DNA of 64,000 bases from Ichthyophis bannanicus (GCA_033557465.1 CM066041.1:159067532-159131531), one strand, 5' to 3'; shown: positions 43,941-54,575, counted from the first letter of the stretch. A program made the numbers and translations. Notes: generated by a model from the letters alone, not told the origin.

Positions 43941-44365
43941 ATTTGTAAATAAAGTTATAAACCTAGTCTATTGATTAAAATATGGGGTTAAAATTAAAAT
44001 TGTAATTATAAAACATATTTTTTATTTTCCTTAAGTTTGAATCTCCCCCCCCCCCTCGGCTTGATTGAATGCCCCGTATTTGAACTTAGAAAAGTTAGTT
44101 ATTACATTGTAATTTTCCTTGCACCGAATACGCATGGGCTAAAATATCAAATTTGACTAAATAAATAAAATTAAATAAACTACAGAACGAAAGCAATTTA
44201 TAGGACTCCACACTGATGGGCAAATTATGCAACAGCTAGTGCAGTACCAAAGAAAACTCGGCACTGTACAGTACACATAAGTCCCTCATCCTTTTCTCGT
44301 CATGCATCCCTTAAAACCTCATCTCCTCAAGACAAAAAAAAAAGTGCGTTTGGCAACAAGTAGGG
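43941..44365. other. Start of LRRC45 intron 1
   Basis: AT-rich, with a C-run at 44047-44058. No element recognised. Confidence 0.5.
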
Positions 44366-44371
44366 ACCAAC

Positions 44372-44603
44372 CTTCTTCAGTCAGCATGCAGTCACTCAGG
44401 CGCACTTCGGTAAACCATACGTCTTTCTGTATAAGCTTCCCCAGGACAGCACAGGAGTCCAAGGACAGACTCTGGCTGGAGAGATCCAACAAGGTCTTGC
44501 CTTTAGTCTCTCGTACTAGACGAAGCTGCTTCAGCACCAGCTCCTGAGGCTCGGTCGCACTTTCCTTACACAACTGAATATAGGAACCTGCAAACTCTTC
44601 CAT
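44372..44603 (-). CDS. LRRC45: LRRC45, exon 1 (leucine-rich repeat centrosomal protein)
   Basis: ATG at 44603 in a strong context (GCCATGG). The reading starts MEEFAGSYIQLCKES, continues LDLSSQSLSLDSC, the first leucine-rich repeat, and ends LSDCMLTEEG. This matches the N-terminus of vertebrate LRRC45, a protein of the centrosome linker that holds centrioles together. The best donor is AAG|GTTGGT at 44372/44371. The frame stays open 35 codons further into what I take as intron, and the WSLLVA just after the donor vaguely resembles the next family residues, so the exon end is uncertain by about 20 bp. Later exons lie left of here or outside; none were recognised in 1-44 kb. Confidence 0.87.
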
Positions 44604-44744
44604 GGCCACAGTCTTCCAAGGACTTCACATACTGCTAACCGGAATGAAACAGTCACATTCTTCATGCTCCATAACACTAGGACCTCAGCAGCCGATAGAG
44701 ACCGTGCAACTCCCTTAGCAGGTTCAGTAACTAGGAAGAAGGAA

Positions 44745-44763
44745 GTATGCTGGGAGCTGTAGT
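44745..44763 (-). promoter_or_regulatory. ZNF143/Staf-like site
   Basis: Minus strand ACTACAGCTCCCAGCATAC, a close match to the ACTACAATTCCCAGCATGC consensus typical of bidirectional promoters. Confidence 0.75.
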
Positions 44764-44803
44764 CCTCTGTCTATATCTGCAACTCAACACAGCGAGGAAA
44801 GGA

Positions 44804-44820
44804 ACTACTTATCCCAGCAG
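44804..44820 (+). promoter_or_regulatory. Second ZNF143-like site (weaker)
   Basis: ACTACTTATCCCAGCAG on the plus strand, in opposite orientation to the first. Confidence 0.55.
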
Positions 44821-44966
44821 AACCAACTCCGCGTTCCCCCGTTACGGCGGCAACTTACGTGCTCTGAGCGGGCCCGAAAAAAATACAAGTCCCGGCCTTA
44901 CCTTCGCCTCTAGAGGATATAGTCAGTTCCAGCGACCGGAAGGAGCGTGAGTGACTGTTACCCAAG

Positions 44967-44999
44967 ATGGAAGCGGAGGAGGGCGCGCGCTTTAAAAAA
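44967..44999 (+). CDS. CENPX: CENPX, exon 1 coding part
   Basis: ATG at 44967 after CCCAAG. Eleven codons, MEAEEGARFKK, are followed at once by a good donor (GTGAGT at 45000). CENPX (STRA13/MHF2) is a small histone-fold protein of the CENP-T-W-S-X complex at kinetochores and of the MHF complex in the Fanconi pathway. Length and the FKK/FRK end in phase 0 agree with vertebrate exon 1. Confidence 0.9.
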
Positions 45000-45063
45000 G
45001 TGAGTTCCGGGAAAGCTCAAGATAAAGGTATTGTCATCACCTCTCCGGGACCATTTATGTCAG

Positions 45064-45237
45064 TAGTTCCTAACCCAGTCCTCGGGTACCCCCAGGCCTG
45101 TCAGGTTTTCAGGATATCCACAATAAATATGCATGAGATAGATCTGTTTCCATGCAGATCTCTCATGCATATTCATTGTGGCTATCGTGAAAACTTGACT
45201 GGCCTGGGCGTACCCGAGCACTGGGTTGGGAACCTCA
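45064..45237. mobile_element. Fold-back MITE, copy 1
   Basis: Inverted repeat from 'agttcctaacccagtcctcgg' to '...gagcactgggttgggaacc' around a core containing 'atgcatgaga' and 'tctcatgcat'. It is about 170 bp, with no coding. It shares its plan with 53867-54045, 54645-54735 and 55612-55798. It lies in CENPX intron 1. Confidence 0.8.
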
Positions 45238-45239
45238 GA

Positions 45240-45940
45240 TTTAGGTGCTCCTTATCAGTGAAAATCGGGCCTCAAGAAGAGCTTCCTGTCCTTAATATCA
45301 CCTTGAGATCTTACGTAGTTTCAAACCGAGAGGGTCTCTCGGACAAGGATACTAGTTACAAGCTGATGCAGAAATTCAGCGCTTAAGTCGGGGGCTGTGT
45401 ACCTGTTTCGTACAGCGAGACTTCAGTACTGGTATGCAGCAAAGGGCGTGTATGCCAATCAGCTGTGCGCAAAAAGTCAGTGTAAAGTTGAAAGGAAGGG
45501 AGCTAATGCATGTGCAAACAGACTCACTACAAGTGGACCTGTGTGCATGCTGTAAATGTCAAATGCTTACCTTATGTGTGCACAGGATGTGCAGGTTCTT
45601 TTGGCGCTCAGCCCATAATCAATACTGTTTCACCCCAAAAAACATTTTTTATGAAATCATAACAAAGAGACCTAACAATAAATAGAGAATGATATAAGTG
45701 AGTCCAAAAAACACAGGATAAGAAACAAAAGACATTTATTCTTGCAGGCCGAACTTTCACTTATATGCTGAAAGATACACGCAGAAAATTTTCACTTCAA
45801 AGATACTTGTTCACCGGTATTAAATCACCTCAGACCAGTTGTAGAGATATTGGCGCTCTTGCTGGTTTGTTTGTTTCTCTGCAGACCTTATTAGCATTCC
45901 ATGGAAGTGACAAAGGATACAGGTAAATGGAACTCACTCT
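45240..45940. other. CENPX intron 1, no feature recognised
   Basis: Short open frames only; 45434-45685 is Cys rich but shows no known motif. Confidence 0.5.
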
Positions 45941-47035
45941 GAAGAGAAGGAGGTTACCAGTGGTGTGCCACAGAGATCTGTCCTTGGTCTTATTTATTTA
46001 GCTAGCTAGTTGTATTTATATACTGCCTTTTGCCAGGTTAAGGTAGTTTACATAAAACAAGGTAAGAGGCAATTAGAGAGAACAGAAGTAACAGAAATGT
46101 TTAACATTTTAACATTTTTGTTAGTGATATTGCGGAAGGGCTGTTGGGTAAGGTTTGCTTGTTTGCGGATGATACCAAAATCTGAAATAGAGTAGATGCC
46201 CAGGAAGGAGTAGGGATCTAATTAAGCTTGAAGAATGGTCTAGAATTGGGTAACTAAGATTTAATGCTAAAAAATACATGGTCATGCATTTAGGCTGCAA
46301 AAATCCAAGGGAGCTGTGCAGTGTAGGGGGTGAAGTGCTTCTGTCCACAAAAGAGCGGGACCTGGGCGTGATTATGTCTGACAGTCTTAAAGTAGCTAAA
46401 CATGTAGAAAAGGCGGCAGCGAAAGCCAGAAGGATACTTGGGCACATAGGGAGAAGAATGGCCAGCAGAAAAAAGGTGATAGTGCCTCTCTATAAGTCTT
46501 GGTGCAACCTCATTTGGAGTATTGTGTGCAATTCTGGAGACCATACCCTTCAAAAGGATATAAACAGAATGGAGTCTGTTCTGAGTGTGGCTATTATGGT
46601 TAGTGGTCTTTATTTATAAAGCATATGAGGACAGACTCAAGGATCTTAATATGTATACTTTAGAGGAATGGCCGGATAGAGAAGATTATAGTAGAGAAGT
46701 TTAAATATTCCCATGGCATAAATGCACTGGAGGAGAGCCTCTTTTGATTGAAAGCAAGCTCTGCTATGAGGGGACATAGGATGAGAGTGAAAAGGGATAG
46801 ACTAGGAGTAATATGTGGAAATATTTCTTTACAGAAAAAGTGGTAGATGCGTGGAATAGCTTCTCAGTGGAGGTGGTAGAGATGAGGACAGTATCTGAAT
46901 TCGAAAAAGCATGGGACAAACACACAGGATCTCTAAAGGAGAAAAGGGGACTGTTGTAGTAGTTGATATGGAAGGGCAGACTAGATAGGCCATGTGATCT
47001 TTTTCTGGCATCTTGTTTCTATGTTTCTATTCCAG
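45941..47035 (+). mobile_element. CR1-like LINE, copy C
   Basis: Plus-strand pieces: VTSGVPQRSVLG (about 45953), LFADDTKI (about 46165), the RT catalytic box, then KERDLGVIMSDSLKVAKHVEKAA (46350) and ASRKKVIVPLYKSWC (46460). The 3' end (tagataggccatgtgatcttttt, about 46980) matches the CR1 tails at 58270 and 61155. A short LINE tail seems inserted at 46005-46080, splitting the RT. All frames are broken. Confidence 0.8.
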
Positions 47036-47059
47036 GCATATGATGCAGTAAGGTGGAAA

Positions 47060-47900
47060 GAATGGAGTCTGGAGTTGATAGTGGAAGAGACGCTATTTAA
47101 CAGATCACTTATCTATGCTCAAGGAGGATAGGGCAGAACCCTGGGGTAAACCTTGAATGGTTGGAGGTTTCTGATCCAGTTTTGACCTGCTTGGATCTGT
47201 CGGATAGGTAGGATTGGAACAACTGTAGTGTAGTAACTTTCTAAGGCCACTTGCTTAGAGATGTGAGATGATGTGGGCATGGATGACAGTCAAAGGCTGC
47301 GGAGATGTCGAGAAAAATAAGGATGAAACCTTGTATATTTTTTTTTCTGTACCTTTGATCAATGTATCTAGGAGGGAGGTCAGTAGAGTCTTGGTGTTTT
47401 GAAGAGGCTTAAAGCCGTGTTGGTGTTTGAGGGGGTGTAAGAGTCCACAAAGTCCACTGTCTGACGTTGTACTGCCTTTTCAATGATTTTGGCAAGGGAA
47501 GGAATGTTTGAGATGGGTCTGTAAGAAGGTGGTGCTGATGGATCAGCTGATTGGATTCTTGCTTGAGGGCCGTCAGCATGTAGCCCAGTGATAGTGAAGA
47601 CTGGATAATATGAAGAATGGTTGGGGTTAGTTCTTCCTTGGCCATTTTGATTCAAGAGAATGGGCAAGGGTTGAGCGAGGAGGTGGTAATGTTGAGGCTT
47701 GATATAATATTTTAGTTACTGGGTAGAAAGAGTGCTGAATGCTGACCAGGTCTTTATGCAGGGCTGTAGGTGGAGTGGTTGAGAGGCTAGAATGATGCTG
47801 GGGTGTGTACTTGTTTGGATTGAAAGAATTGCGCCATATCATTCAGAGAGCGAGTGGTATTAGACTTTGTAGCTGCTGGGCTCTTGAGATTTAAAACTAT
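47060..47900 (-). mobile_element. L2-like LINE, RT fragment
   Basis: Minus-strand PSYRPISNIPSLAKIIEKAVQRQ (47550-47470) is RT motif 1-2 of the L2 clade. Pieces further left resemble the catalytic region and a G-L-P-Q-G-S motif (about 47140). Several frameshifts. Confidence 0.75.
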
Positions 47901-47913
47901 GTTAAATAGCTCT

Positions 47914-49010
47914 CTAGGACAGTTGAGTAGGTTGGTATGATATTCCTTTTTTCAGAAAGGTGAGAGAGCAGTAGTCGGCCTGGGCTCTTGTGTATGCTGA
48001 GTAGGGGGGAGAAAGTTTGTTTGACACTAGGTGAAAAGCATTCCATGCTTGTTTTGCATCACCCTGCAGCAAGTTGTTGAACCCGTCATCTTTGAAGAGC
48101 TCTTGAATCTGAGGACCCACAAAAACTCCCTCTTTAATCTTTGCTTCGCTGAGTCGAGGGAATTTTTCATGCAGGTATCGGAAAGCTGGCGAAGTGCGGT
48201 CCATGGCTTTCACAAAATTTTTCAGCAAACCTAGTTTGATGTGAAGGGGTGGTAGCAGGATTTTGTGAGCCTCAACCAGAGCTGGATGCTGGATATTCTT
48301 CTCTCCAACTGTTACATTTTATCTGCGATTCCATTCCTTCCGCAAGTAGTGCCAATCCTTTGCTCGGCTATCCCACTCACATAAGAAACACATGTATTTT
48401 ATATATCCCTGCTGCAGTCCCATTAAAAGGGCAACTACCTTCAAGTCACCACAGAGGTGCCAGCTGTACTTGTTATAGTTAATGGAAGTCAGTAGATGCT
48501 TTAAGTTATCGTATGTCTCTTTCATGTGGCCTTCAAGATAACAGAATCACCAAACAATACCCCAGAATTTATCTTAAACAAAAATTTTTTTTGTCAGATA
48601 TCACCGCAGCAAAGTATGGATTTAAAGCAATACTTCCAAGCGGTTCAATTCATTTTATTAACCAGCAAAAATGATTTCATTTAAAAATAGACTTAGCTCA
48701 GTCCAATAGTATCCTTGAAGTCCTTGCACGACGTGCATATTTCGGGAATGTTTTCCCTGTATCAAGTGCTCTTCACATAATTTGAACAACCATCAGGTTT
48801 CGGTTGTTAGTCTTTCATGTGGACGGCTTGCGCTACTGGAATAGATGGAAGACTGTTTCCATTGTTCAAAAGCACAGCCTCCAGACTCAGTTTCGAAGAG
48901 TCTATAAATAGTCTCCAGTCTTGTGGGTCATGAGTGATTTTTGAGGCTTTCAATATTGGAACAGAATACCAGATTACTTTCCTTTCCGACTGCGTATAGT
49001 ACACTGCTGA
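47914..49010 (-). pseudogene. Unclassified repeat-borne ORF, split by an insertion
   Basis: Three minus-strand blocks: 49004-48807 (DPQDWRLFIDSSKLSLEAVL), 48525-48319 (HLCGDLKVVALLMGLQQGYI; CFLCEWDSRAKDWHYLRKEW) and on to about 48010 (LLPPLHIKLGLLKNFVKAMD; FPRLSEAKIKEGVF). I know this protein type as a recurrent uncharacterised ORF in animal genomes, probably carried by a mobile element, but cannot name its class. TAA at 48316-48318 interrupts the frame. A 281-bp insertion flanked by a 12-bp duplication separates the first two blocks. Confidence 0.6.
48530..48822. mobile_element. 281-bp insertion with 12-bp target duplication
   Basis: tctttcatgtgg occurs at 48518-48529 and 48811-48822, and the host ORF resumes exactly across the two copies. 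The insert itself has no coding capacity. It contains 'acgacgtgcatatttcggg' near 48730. The class was not recognised; a short retroposon is likely. Confidence 0.65.
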
Positions 49011-49349
49011 CGTCAGATGGCTTCAGCAGCCGTCTGGCAGTAGTATTGCACTGCATCAGAAAATGATGCAATCAACTCTGGATGATGTGTGCATGCTGGT
49101 ATTATGCAATGTGATGCAATATTACATCATTCAAGGCTTATTTGGGATGCTGTTGATGTCCTACTGGATAAATTTACATAATGAAACGTCAAAAATGAAC
49201 TACATGCAATCTTTTCAAAACGAGAGCCAATAAAATATTTTTAATGTTATATTCGTGTTCAGCTCACCAAGATACTACAGATTAGGGCCTTTTAAAGTCA
49301 GTAACGATTTCAGTGTTGACCAGTGTTAGTTTTACTAGCTGAAGCAATT
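49011..49349. other. Spacer in CENPX intron 1
   Basis: Contains repeated 'gatgcaat' words (49060-49125) but no recognised feature. The left terminus of DIRS4 was not found here. Confidence 0.4.
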
Positions 49350-50199
49350 TGAGCTGCTCAATCTCTCCTTGTTTGGACGGAGGAGAGCCTGGCAGCAGGC
49401 ACCTTCACACGGCCTCCTCTGACAGCCGTGGACAAAGCATGTGGGCGGCGCAAGTGAGAGGCAGAGATTCAGCGCAACGGTGGCTTCCCGCTCACTGCTC
49501 TAAGGAGCGGAGCCACACGAGCTGCCTAGTTGAGTGCCAGCATTGGATCAGCGCTCCAGTCACAGGGTAAGAGCCGCGGATCTTGAAGTTAAGGGGGACC
49601 GGGTGAGAACAGCGGAGGCAGTCTTTCAGGCGGGGTCAGTTTGTCAGGCTGCTCGTTTGGCGCCATTTTGCTCTGCGGGATGCTGGCAGCCATTTTAGGA
49701 GTCGCGTTTTACAGTGTGCTCTCCGCTCGCAGTGCATGCTTCGGGGATTAGAGGGCCCTGGCAGTTTTTGGTGGCAGAGACTTGTTTGTATTTGATTATT
49801 GGATGCATTGCCTCAAATCTGTAAGTTTGTTGGTCTAAGGTTCTGTTCGTTGGCGTTTTGTGCGTTTCAGCAGGGGTTTATTTTTGGTGCTGTGTTTTGT
49901 TGGGGGCTGCTTCTCTTTGGTTCCTTCTCATTTAAAAAAAAAATAAAAAGGAGCAAATAGGACATTCAAGGTAAGCTGATTAAGCTCTTTTGAGGCTTGC
50001 TAGCTAGATTCTGGCGTGGGCTACCTGGTTGATGGCAGCTTGCCCCTAGTGCGTAGTCTGCAGTACCCGCGCAGAGGTACAGCGGCTGACTCCTGCATCT
50101 GCAGAGGCTGCGTGTCGGTGTCCACCAGATGGAAGTCAAGGTGGCCCAAGAGTCCCAGGATACAGAGATCGGGCAGAAGATGAAGGGCTGCGGACACCC

Positions 50200-51260
50200 T
50201 TGCAGGGTCCATTTGGGGAGGTCCCAGCGGGAGCGTCTGGAGCTCAGTTGGCCTCGGCGGGGCCACAACTCGGGGATTTCTGCCTGGATTTTGTATTGAT
50301 CATGCATCAGGCGTTTTGTTTGCGGTGCCAAGGTAAGGTACCGGAGACCTTGTCTTTGCCTGGTCAGATGCAGCAGGCCGGCGTAGCCGACGCGGCTAGT
50401 TATCCGTCGCCTCCAAAGAGATTGAGGGCGCACGAGATCTGGTCTACAGCTGGCGACTGCGAAGAGCTGGAGGAAGCCGAATTGGACCTTGAAGCTGAAG
50501 CAGAGGACTTGGAAGAAGGAGAAATACAAGAGCCTGAGGATCAGGCTAAAATCATTAGGGTATTCCACAGAGATGAGCTGACGGTTCTCATTACCGAATC
50601 TCTTCAGACGTTGAATCTCGCTATGGCACAGGCAACTGAGGAAGAAGAGGTGGAAGACCCAGTTATTCAAGCGGTGCGGCAAGCACAGGTAGTTTTTCCA
50701 GTTCACCGTGTAGTTGACCGGATGATCCAGGAGGAGTGGGATCAGCCAGAAGCGAGGTTTAGAGGCATTAGGACCATGAACAGACTTTATCCCTTAGCGG
50801 ACAAGGATAAGGAGAAGTTTTGGTCTCCGCGAGTGGATGCGGCGGTTACAAAAAAGACCACCATCCCAGTGGAAGGTAGCGCGGCTTTAAAGGATGCGCA
50901 AGACAGGAAGCTTGATGGATTGTTGAAGCAGTCCTTTGAAGCTGATGCTTTGTCACTGCAGGCTTCCATTTGTGGAGCTTGGGTGGCGAGAGCATGCCTC
51001 AGATGGTCCCAATGCTTGAGGCAGTCTGCCCGCCTCAAACAGGAGGAGTTGAGAGAGCTTAATTGTCTAGAGTCTGGGTTAGCGTACTTAGCGGATGTGC
51101 ACTATGACTTGATTTGAGCGCTGGTGAATAGTATGGCTTCCTTGGTGGCCGCACAGAGATCTATCTGGTTGAGGAATTGGGTGGCCAATGAAGCCTCCAA
51201 GTCCCGCCTCGGTAAGCTTCCGTTTAAAGGTAAATTGTTGTTCAGCAAAGGATGTCGGAG
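50200..51260 (+). pseudogene. DIRS4 gag-like ORF (single stop)
   Basis: Open for 305 codons from 50200. Early FCLDFVLIMHQAFCLRC is followed by an acidic stretch (ELEEAELDLEAEAEDLEEGE), then FPVHRVVDRMIQEEWDQP, TIPVEGSAALKDAQDRKLD and QASICGAWVARACLRWSQ. TGA at 51115-51117 replaces the Arg codon expected from DIRS1 (CGA to TGA). The same frame then continues (MASLVAAQRSIWLRNWV; KLPFKGKLLF) to about 51250, where the internal deletion begins. Confidence 0.78.
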
Positions 51261-51540
51261 GGGATAGAGCCCTGATGCAACTTTGGCTGTCGATGGGTCT
51301 CTTGTATGTCTTTCCTTTGTGGGCACTCATAGGTCGAGTGGTTCAGTGCATCGAAGCTCACCAGGGGAAATTATTGCTGGTAGCACCGGATTGGCCATGA
51401 CATCCGTGGTATGCCGATCTTGTTCGCCTTCTCGACGGGCATCCTTGGCGGCTACTGGCGTCAGAAGATCTGTTACTGCAAGGTCCGCTTCGGATGCCTC
51501 AGGTGGATCAGTTCTCACTTACGGTTTGGCCACTGAAAGG
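51261..51540 (+). pseudogene. DIRS4 methyltransferase-like fragment
   Basis: Pieces match DIRS1: the segment corresponding to MSEGLDAL...LLYVFPPWAL at 51252-51330 and the ILIAPDWPRHPWYADLVRL counterpart at 51370-51430. RT and RNase H are wholly absent between gag and this point. Confidence 0.65.
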
Positions 51541-52549
51541 GCAAGGCTGAAAAAGAGAGGTTATTCCGGGGCAGTCATTGCCACATTGCTGAGGGCAAGG
51601 CGACAGTCCAGTTCTCTGGCATATGTCCGCATTTGGTGTTCTCGCAGAAATGTTTGAGTGGCTGCAGTATCCGTTCCTTTGGTGTTTGATAAGGGGTTAG
51701 CGGCTAGTTCCTTAAGAGTCCACTTGGCGGCTATTTCGTGCTATAGGGGCAAAGTGCAAGGAATTGCCCTAGGAGCTCATACGGACGTTTCACGTTTTCT
51801 TAAAGCAGTTTTCAAGCTGCGGCCGTCATGAAGGATTTTGGTGTTGCCGTGGGACCTCAACTTTGTCTTGCGGGCCTTAACTAAGGAGCCTTTTGAGCCA
51901 TTACACCAAGCGTCAGTCAAAGATTTGACTTTGAAGACTCTGTGTTTTTGGTAGCCATTGGTTCGGCGCAGCGAATTTCGGAGTTACAGGCGTTGTTGTG
52001 TCGGGAACCGTTCTTGTCCTTTTCTAGAGAGAAGGTAGTCTTGCGTCCGGTACCATCCTTTTTGCCAAAAGTGGTGTCTCCCTTTCACCTAAATCAAACA
52101 GTTTCCCTTCCGGTGATAGGCTCCCTAGTGGGGGTACTTCTGATCGTAGTTTACGCTGTTTGGACGTTAAGTGCGTTTTACGGGGCTATTTGAAGGTTTC
52201 GGAAGCCTTTCGCAAATCGGATTGACTCTTCGTGGTGTTCGGAGGTTCCCGCAAAGGGGAAGCAGCGGCGAAGGCATCCATCTCTAGAGGGATTCGTGAG
52301 GCGATTGCTTCAGCATATCTGTTGCAGGGTTGTGCAGTGCCCTTGGGCCTACGTGCTCATTTGACCAGAGCGCAAGCGACCTCTTGGGCAGAGCATAGTT
52401 TGGTTCCGCCAGAGGATATATGTAGAGCGGCCACCTGGTCGTCTCTTCATACTTTTAGTAAATACTACCGCCTGGGCGTTTCCGCAAGGAATGATGCAGG
52501 TTTCGGGGCGGCAGTGTTGCGAGCCGACTGGCCAGGTCCCTCCCAATGA
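51520..52549 (+). pseudogene. DIRS4 tyrosine recombinase (frameshifted)
   Basis: N-terminal part near 51540-51650 (KKRGYSGAVIATLLRARRQSS). A stretch at 51660-51900 is rearranged. The catalytic Arg lies in SAQRISELQALL (about 51965), so the Arg pair seen in other copies is Gln-Arg here. FLPKVVSPFHLNQTVSLPV follows, then 52232-52549 with AHLTRAQATSWAEHS (His and Arg present) and HTFSKYYRLGV (Tyr present). At least two frameshifts. Confidence 0.78.
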
Positions 52550-52574
52550 ATACTGCTCTGTTACATCCCAGAGG

Positions 52575-52670
52575 TGGAGGACTGAACTGGAGGAACGATA
52601 AGGAAATGATGATTACACTTACGTGGTAATTGTAGTTCCTTGAGTGACGACAGTTCAGTTCTCAATCCCG
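52575..52670. repeat. DIRS4 internal complementary region
   Basis: 'acacttacgtggtaattgtagttccttgagtgacgacagtt' is the reverse complement of the right terminus at about 53130-53172. Confidence 0.8.
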
Positions 52671-53009
52671 CCCGGGGTGATGTCTGTAGCAGTGGGGTAC
52701 ACTGTGGGAGAGGAGCACGTCTACAGGTGAGTGTGGTGCTGTCAGGAGTTGAGTCTATTGTACTGAAGGGGTGCTATCTCTTTTGGTATGTTCTTTTTTT
52801 TTCCTTCTTTCACCCTCACTTTGTAAGGGGCGGAACGGGAAAGTGCAAGGCGGTTCCTTCCTTAGTGGGGGGGTATTGAAGTTGCGCAGTTGATAGTTCT
52901 AAGTTTAGTTTCAGTTTCAGTGTGCAGTTTAAAAAAAAAAATATATATATATAATTTTGTTTAAGAATTTATAGCTACTTATTTGTTGCTCCTTTTGAGT
53001 GTGCTTTGT

Positions 53010-53178
53010 CAATAGTTCACTGGGGCTGATGGGAGAGACCAGCACACTACATCCAGTGATGTCACGATTTTGACATGCCCGGTCTCCAAGCTGCAGGAGG
53101 AGGTGCACAACCCAGAGGTGGAGGACTAAACTGTCGTCACTCAAGGAACTACAATTACCAGGTAAGTGTAATTATCAT
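53010..53178. repeat. DIRS4 right terminal repeat
   Basis: Shares 'ggtctccaagctgcaggagg' and 'aacccagaggtggaggact' with the ends of DIRS1/2-type elements, and is complementary to the internal region at its outer end. Confidence 0.75.
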
Positions 53179-53536
53179 TTAGTACAGATTGCTACCTAGA
53201 TTTCACACTGGTTGCGCTGGCAGAGTGGAACCAGTTACTACTGGAGATCGGTGTCTAATACAGTTGATTTTAGAAAACATTTGAAATGTATTATTCCAGC
53301 AGGCATTGGCATTTGAGGAGACACAAGATAATCTGAGGCATTGGGTGGCTACAGTTTATTGTCTGATATGTAGTGTAATAGTTTTTTCATTTGTTGTCTT
53401 GTATTATACTAGATTTTATCTATGTTTTTACTTATGTTCCCTGCCCAGAGCAGTGAATGGTGCGTGTTATAACTATTTGTATTTTATTTAAGTCAATAAA
53501 TGACAAACTCTTAACCTCTTGGTTTTTCTTGCACAG
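53179..53536. other. End of CENPX intron 1
   Basis: No gene. 53375-53510 resembles a LINE/SINE 3' end ending in 'aataaatgaca'. A polypyrimidine stretch (ttggtttttcttgcacag) precedes exon 2. Confidence 0.55.
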
Positions 53537-53588
53537 GATACTGTGAACAAATTGCTCCATCTCCATTTCAAAGATGAGAGAATTAAAG
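53537..53588 (+). CDS. CENPX: CENPX, exon 2
   Basis: Acceptor TTGCACAG at 53536 and donor GTAATT at 53589. 52 nt, phase 0 in, phase 1 out. It encodes DTVNKLLHLHFKDERIK, matching the conserved first histone-fold helix (LLHLHFKDDK) of CENPX. Intron 1 is thus 8,537 bp. Confidence 0.93.
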
Positions 53589-53739
53589 GTAATTGTAATT
53601 ATATTGGATATTTCTTCAGTGAGCCTGTAGACCAGCAGCTTGACAGAGTAGTTTTTGATTTAAGTTTTAATTCTTTTTTTTTTTTTCATTTATGTACATT
53701 GTTTTTGTAATTCATTTTAAATATGTTTCTTGCTTTATT

Positions 53740-53820
53740 TTAATTTTGTGTGTCCATTTTATTGTTGTAAACCACTTAGATATTTGATCTATTGGGCGCA
53801 GTATATCAAATAAACTGAAA
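53740..53820 (+). mobile_element. LINE/SINE 3' tail fragment
   Basis: 'tgtaaaccacttagatatttgatc...agtatatcaaataaac' resembles the 3' ends of LINE families here. Confidence 0.5.
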
Positions 53821-53866
53821 CTTCCATGTGAAAGTTGAAATATTCTTGGAAGTCTTGATTTAGATC

Positions 53867-54045
53867 AGTGGCTCTCAACCCAATCCTTGGAGCACACCCA
53901 GTCAATCGGGTTTTCAGTGTATTTGCAATGAATTTGCATGAGAGAGATTTGAATTCACTGTTTTCTTTGCAAATCTCTCTCATGCATATTAATCATGGAT
54001 AACTGACTGGTGTGCCCCGAGGACAGAGTTGAGAACTATTGATGT
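53867..54045. mobile_element. Fold-back MITE, copy 2
   Basis: 'cagtggctctcaacccaatcc' and the partly complementary '...gacagagttgagaactattg'. The core has 'tgcatgagagagattt' and its complement. Confidence 0.8.
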
Positions 54046-54189
54046 AGATCACCAAGTGCTCCCTTTCAGAATTCTAACTCTCTGGCACTGCAGCAGGGAT
54101 TTGCTGTGTTCATTTCATTCCAAAGAGTTCTGCCATTTTGTTAGGTCATCACAAACAAATGGCCAAATACGGGTAATTTCAAAGAACTC

Positions 54190-54575
54190 CTCATCATTGT
54201 AAGGAGAAGAAGAAGTGTTCATTCTGCAGCTCCTCACTATCTTTTCTCTTACCTCACCCTTCTCTGCCACTGCCTTCGTTCATTCCACCTTGCTGCTCTG
54301 TATGCCTGGAACAAACTATCTGAATCTGTGTGTCAGGCTCCTTCTCTAGCCCTATTCAAATTCAGGCTAAAAACCCACCTTTTCGAAGCTGCTTCTGGAT
54401 CCTGATGCCCATTACTCTCTTGTTCACCACTTGTGTATATTTTGCTATACCCTATAGTCCCTAGTTTTATGATGGTGTTCATCTTGATTAGATTGTAAAT
54501 TCTGATGAGCAGGGACTGTCTCTTATATGTACAGTGCTGCATATGCTTTATAACACTATACAAATGATAAGTAGT
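54190..54575 (+). mobile_element. L2-like LINE 3' end
   Basis: 'tgtatgcctggaacaaactatctgaa' and 'ttcaggctaaaaacccaccttttcgaagctgc' correspond to the L2 C-terminal W-N-x-L-P and LK-T-HLF motifs. The end is 'gagcagggactgtctcttatatgtacagtgctgcatatg' with a GTAGTA tail. Confidence 0.78.

Larger units (their letters stand above)
44604..44966. promoter_or_regulatory. Bidirectional LRRC45/CENPX promoter
   Basis: 363 bp between the two start codons. No TATA box is evident. It is GC richer on the CENPX side (about 44830-44960). It contains two ZNF143-like sites. Head-to-head pairing of these genes is known in other vertebrates. Confidence 0.75.
49350..53178 (+). mobile_element. DIRS4: DIRS element lacking RT and RNase H, left end missing
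   Basis: Plus strand, same family as DIRS1 and DIRS2. GC-rich leader (49350-50190), gag, then an abrupt join near 51250 to the methyltransferase-like region and the recombinase, an internal complementary region (52575-52670) and a right terminus (about 53010-53178). The left terminal repeat predicted from the internal region (complement of 'ggaggaacgataaggaa') is not found, so the left limit is approximate. Confidence 0.82.

Noticed and set aside
45434..45685. Cys-rich 83-codon frame in CENPX intron 1
   Set aside because: No splice context, no homology recognised and composition typical of chance.
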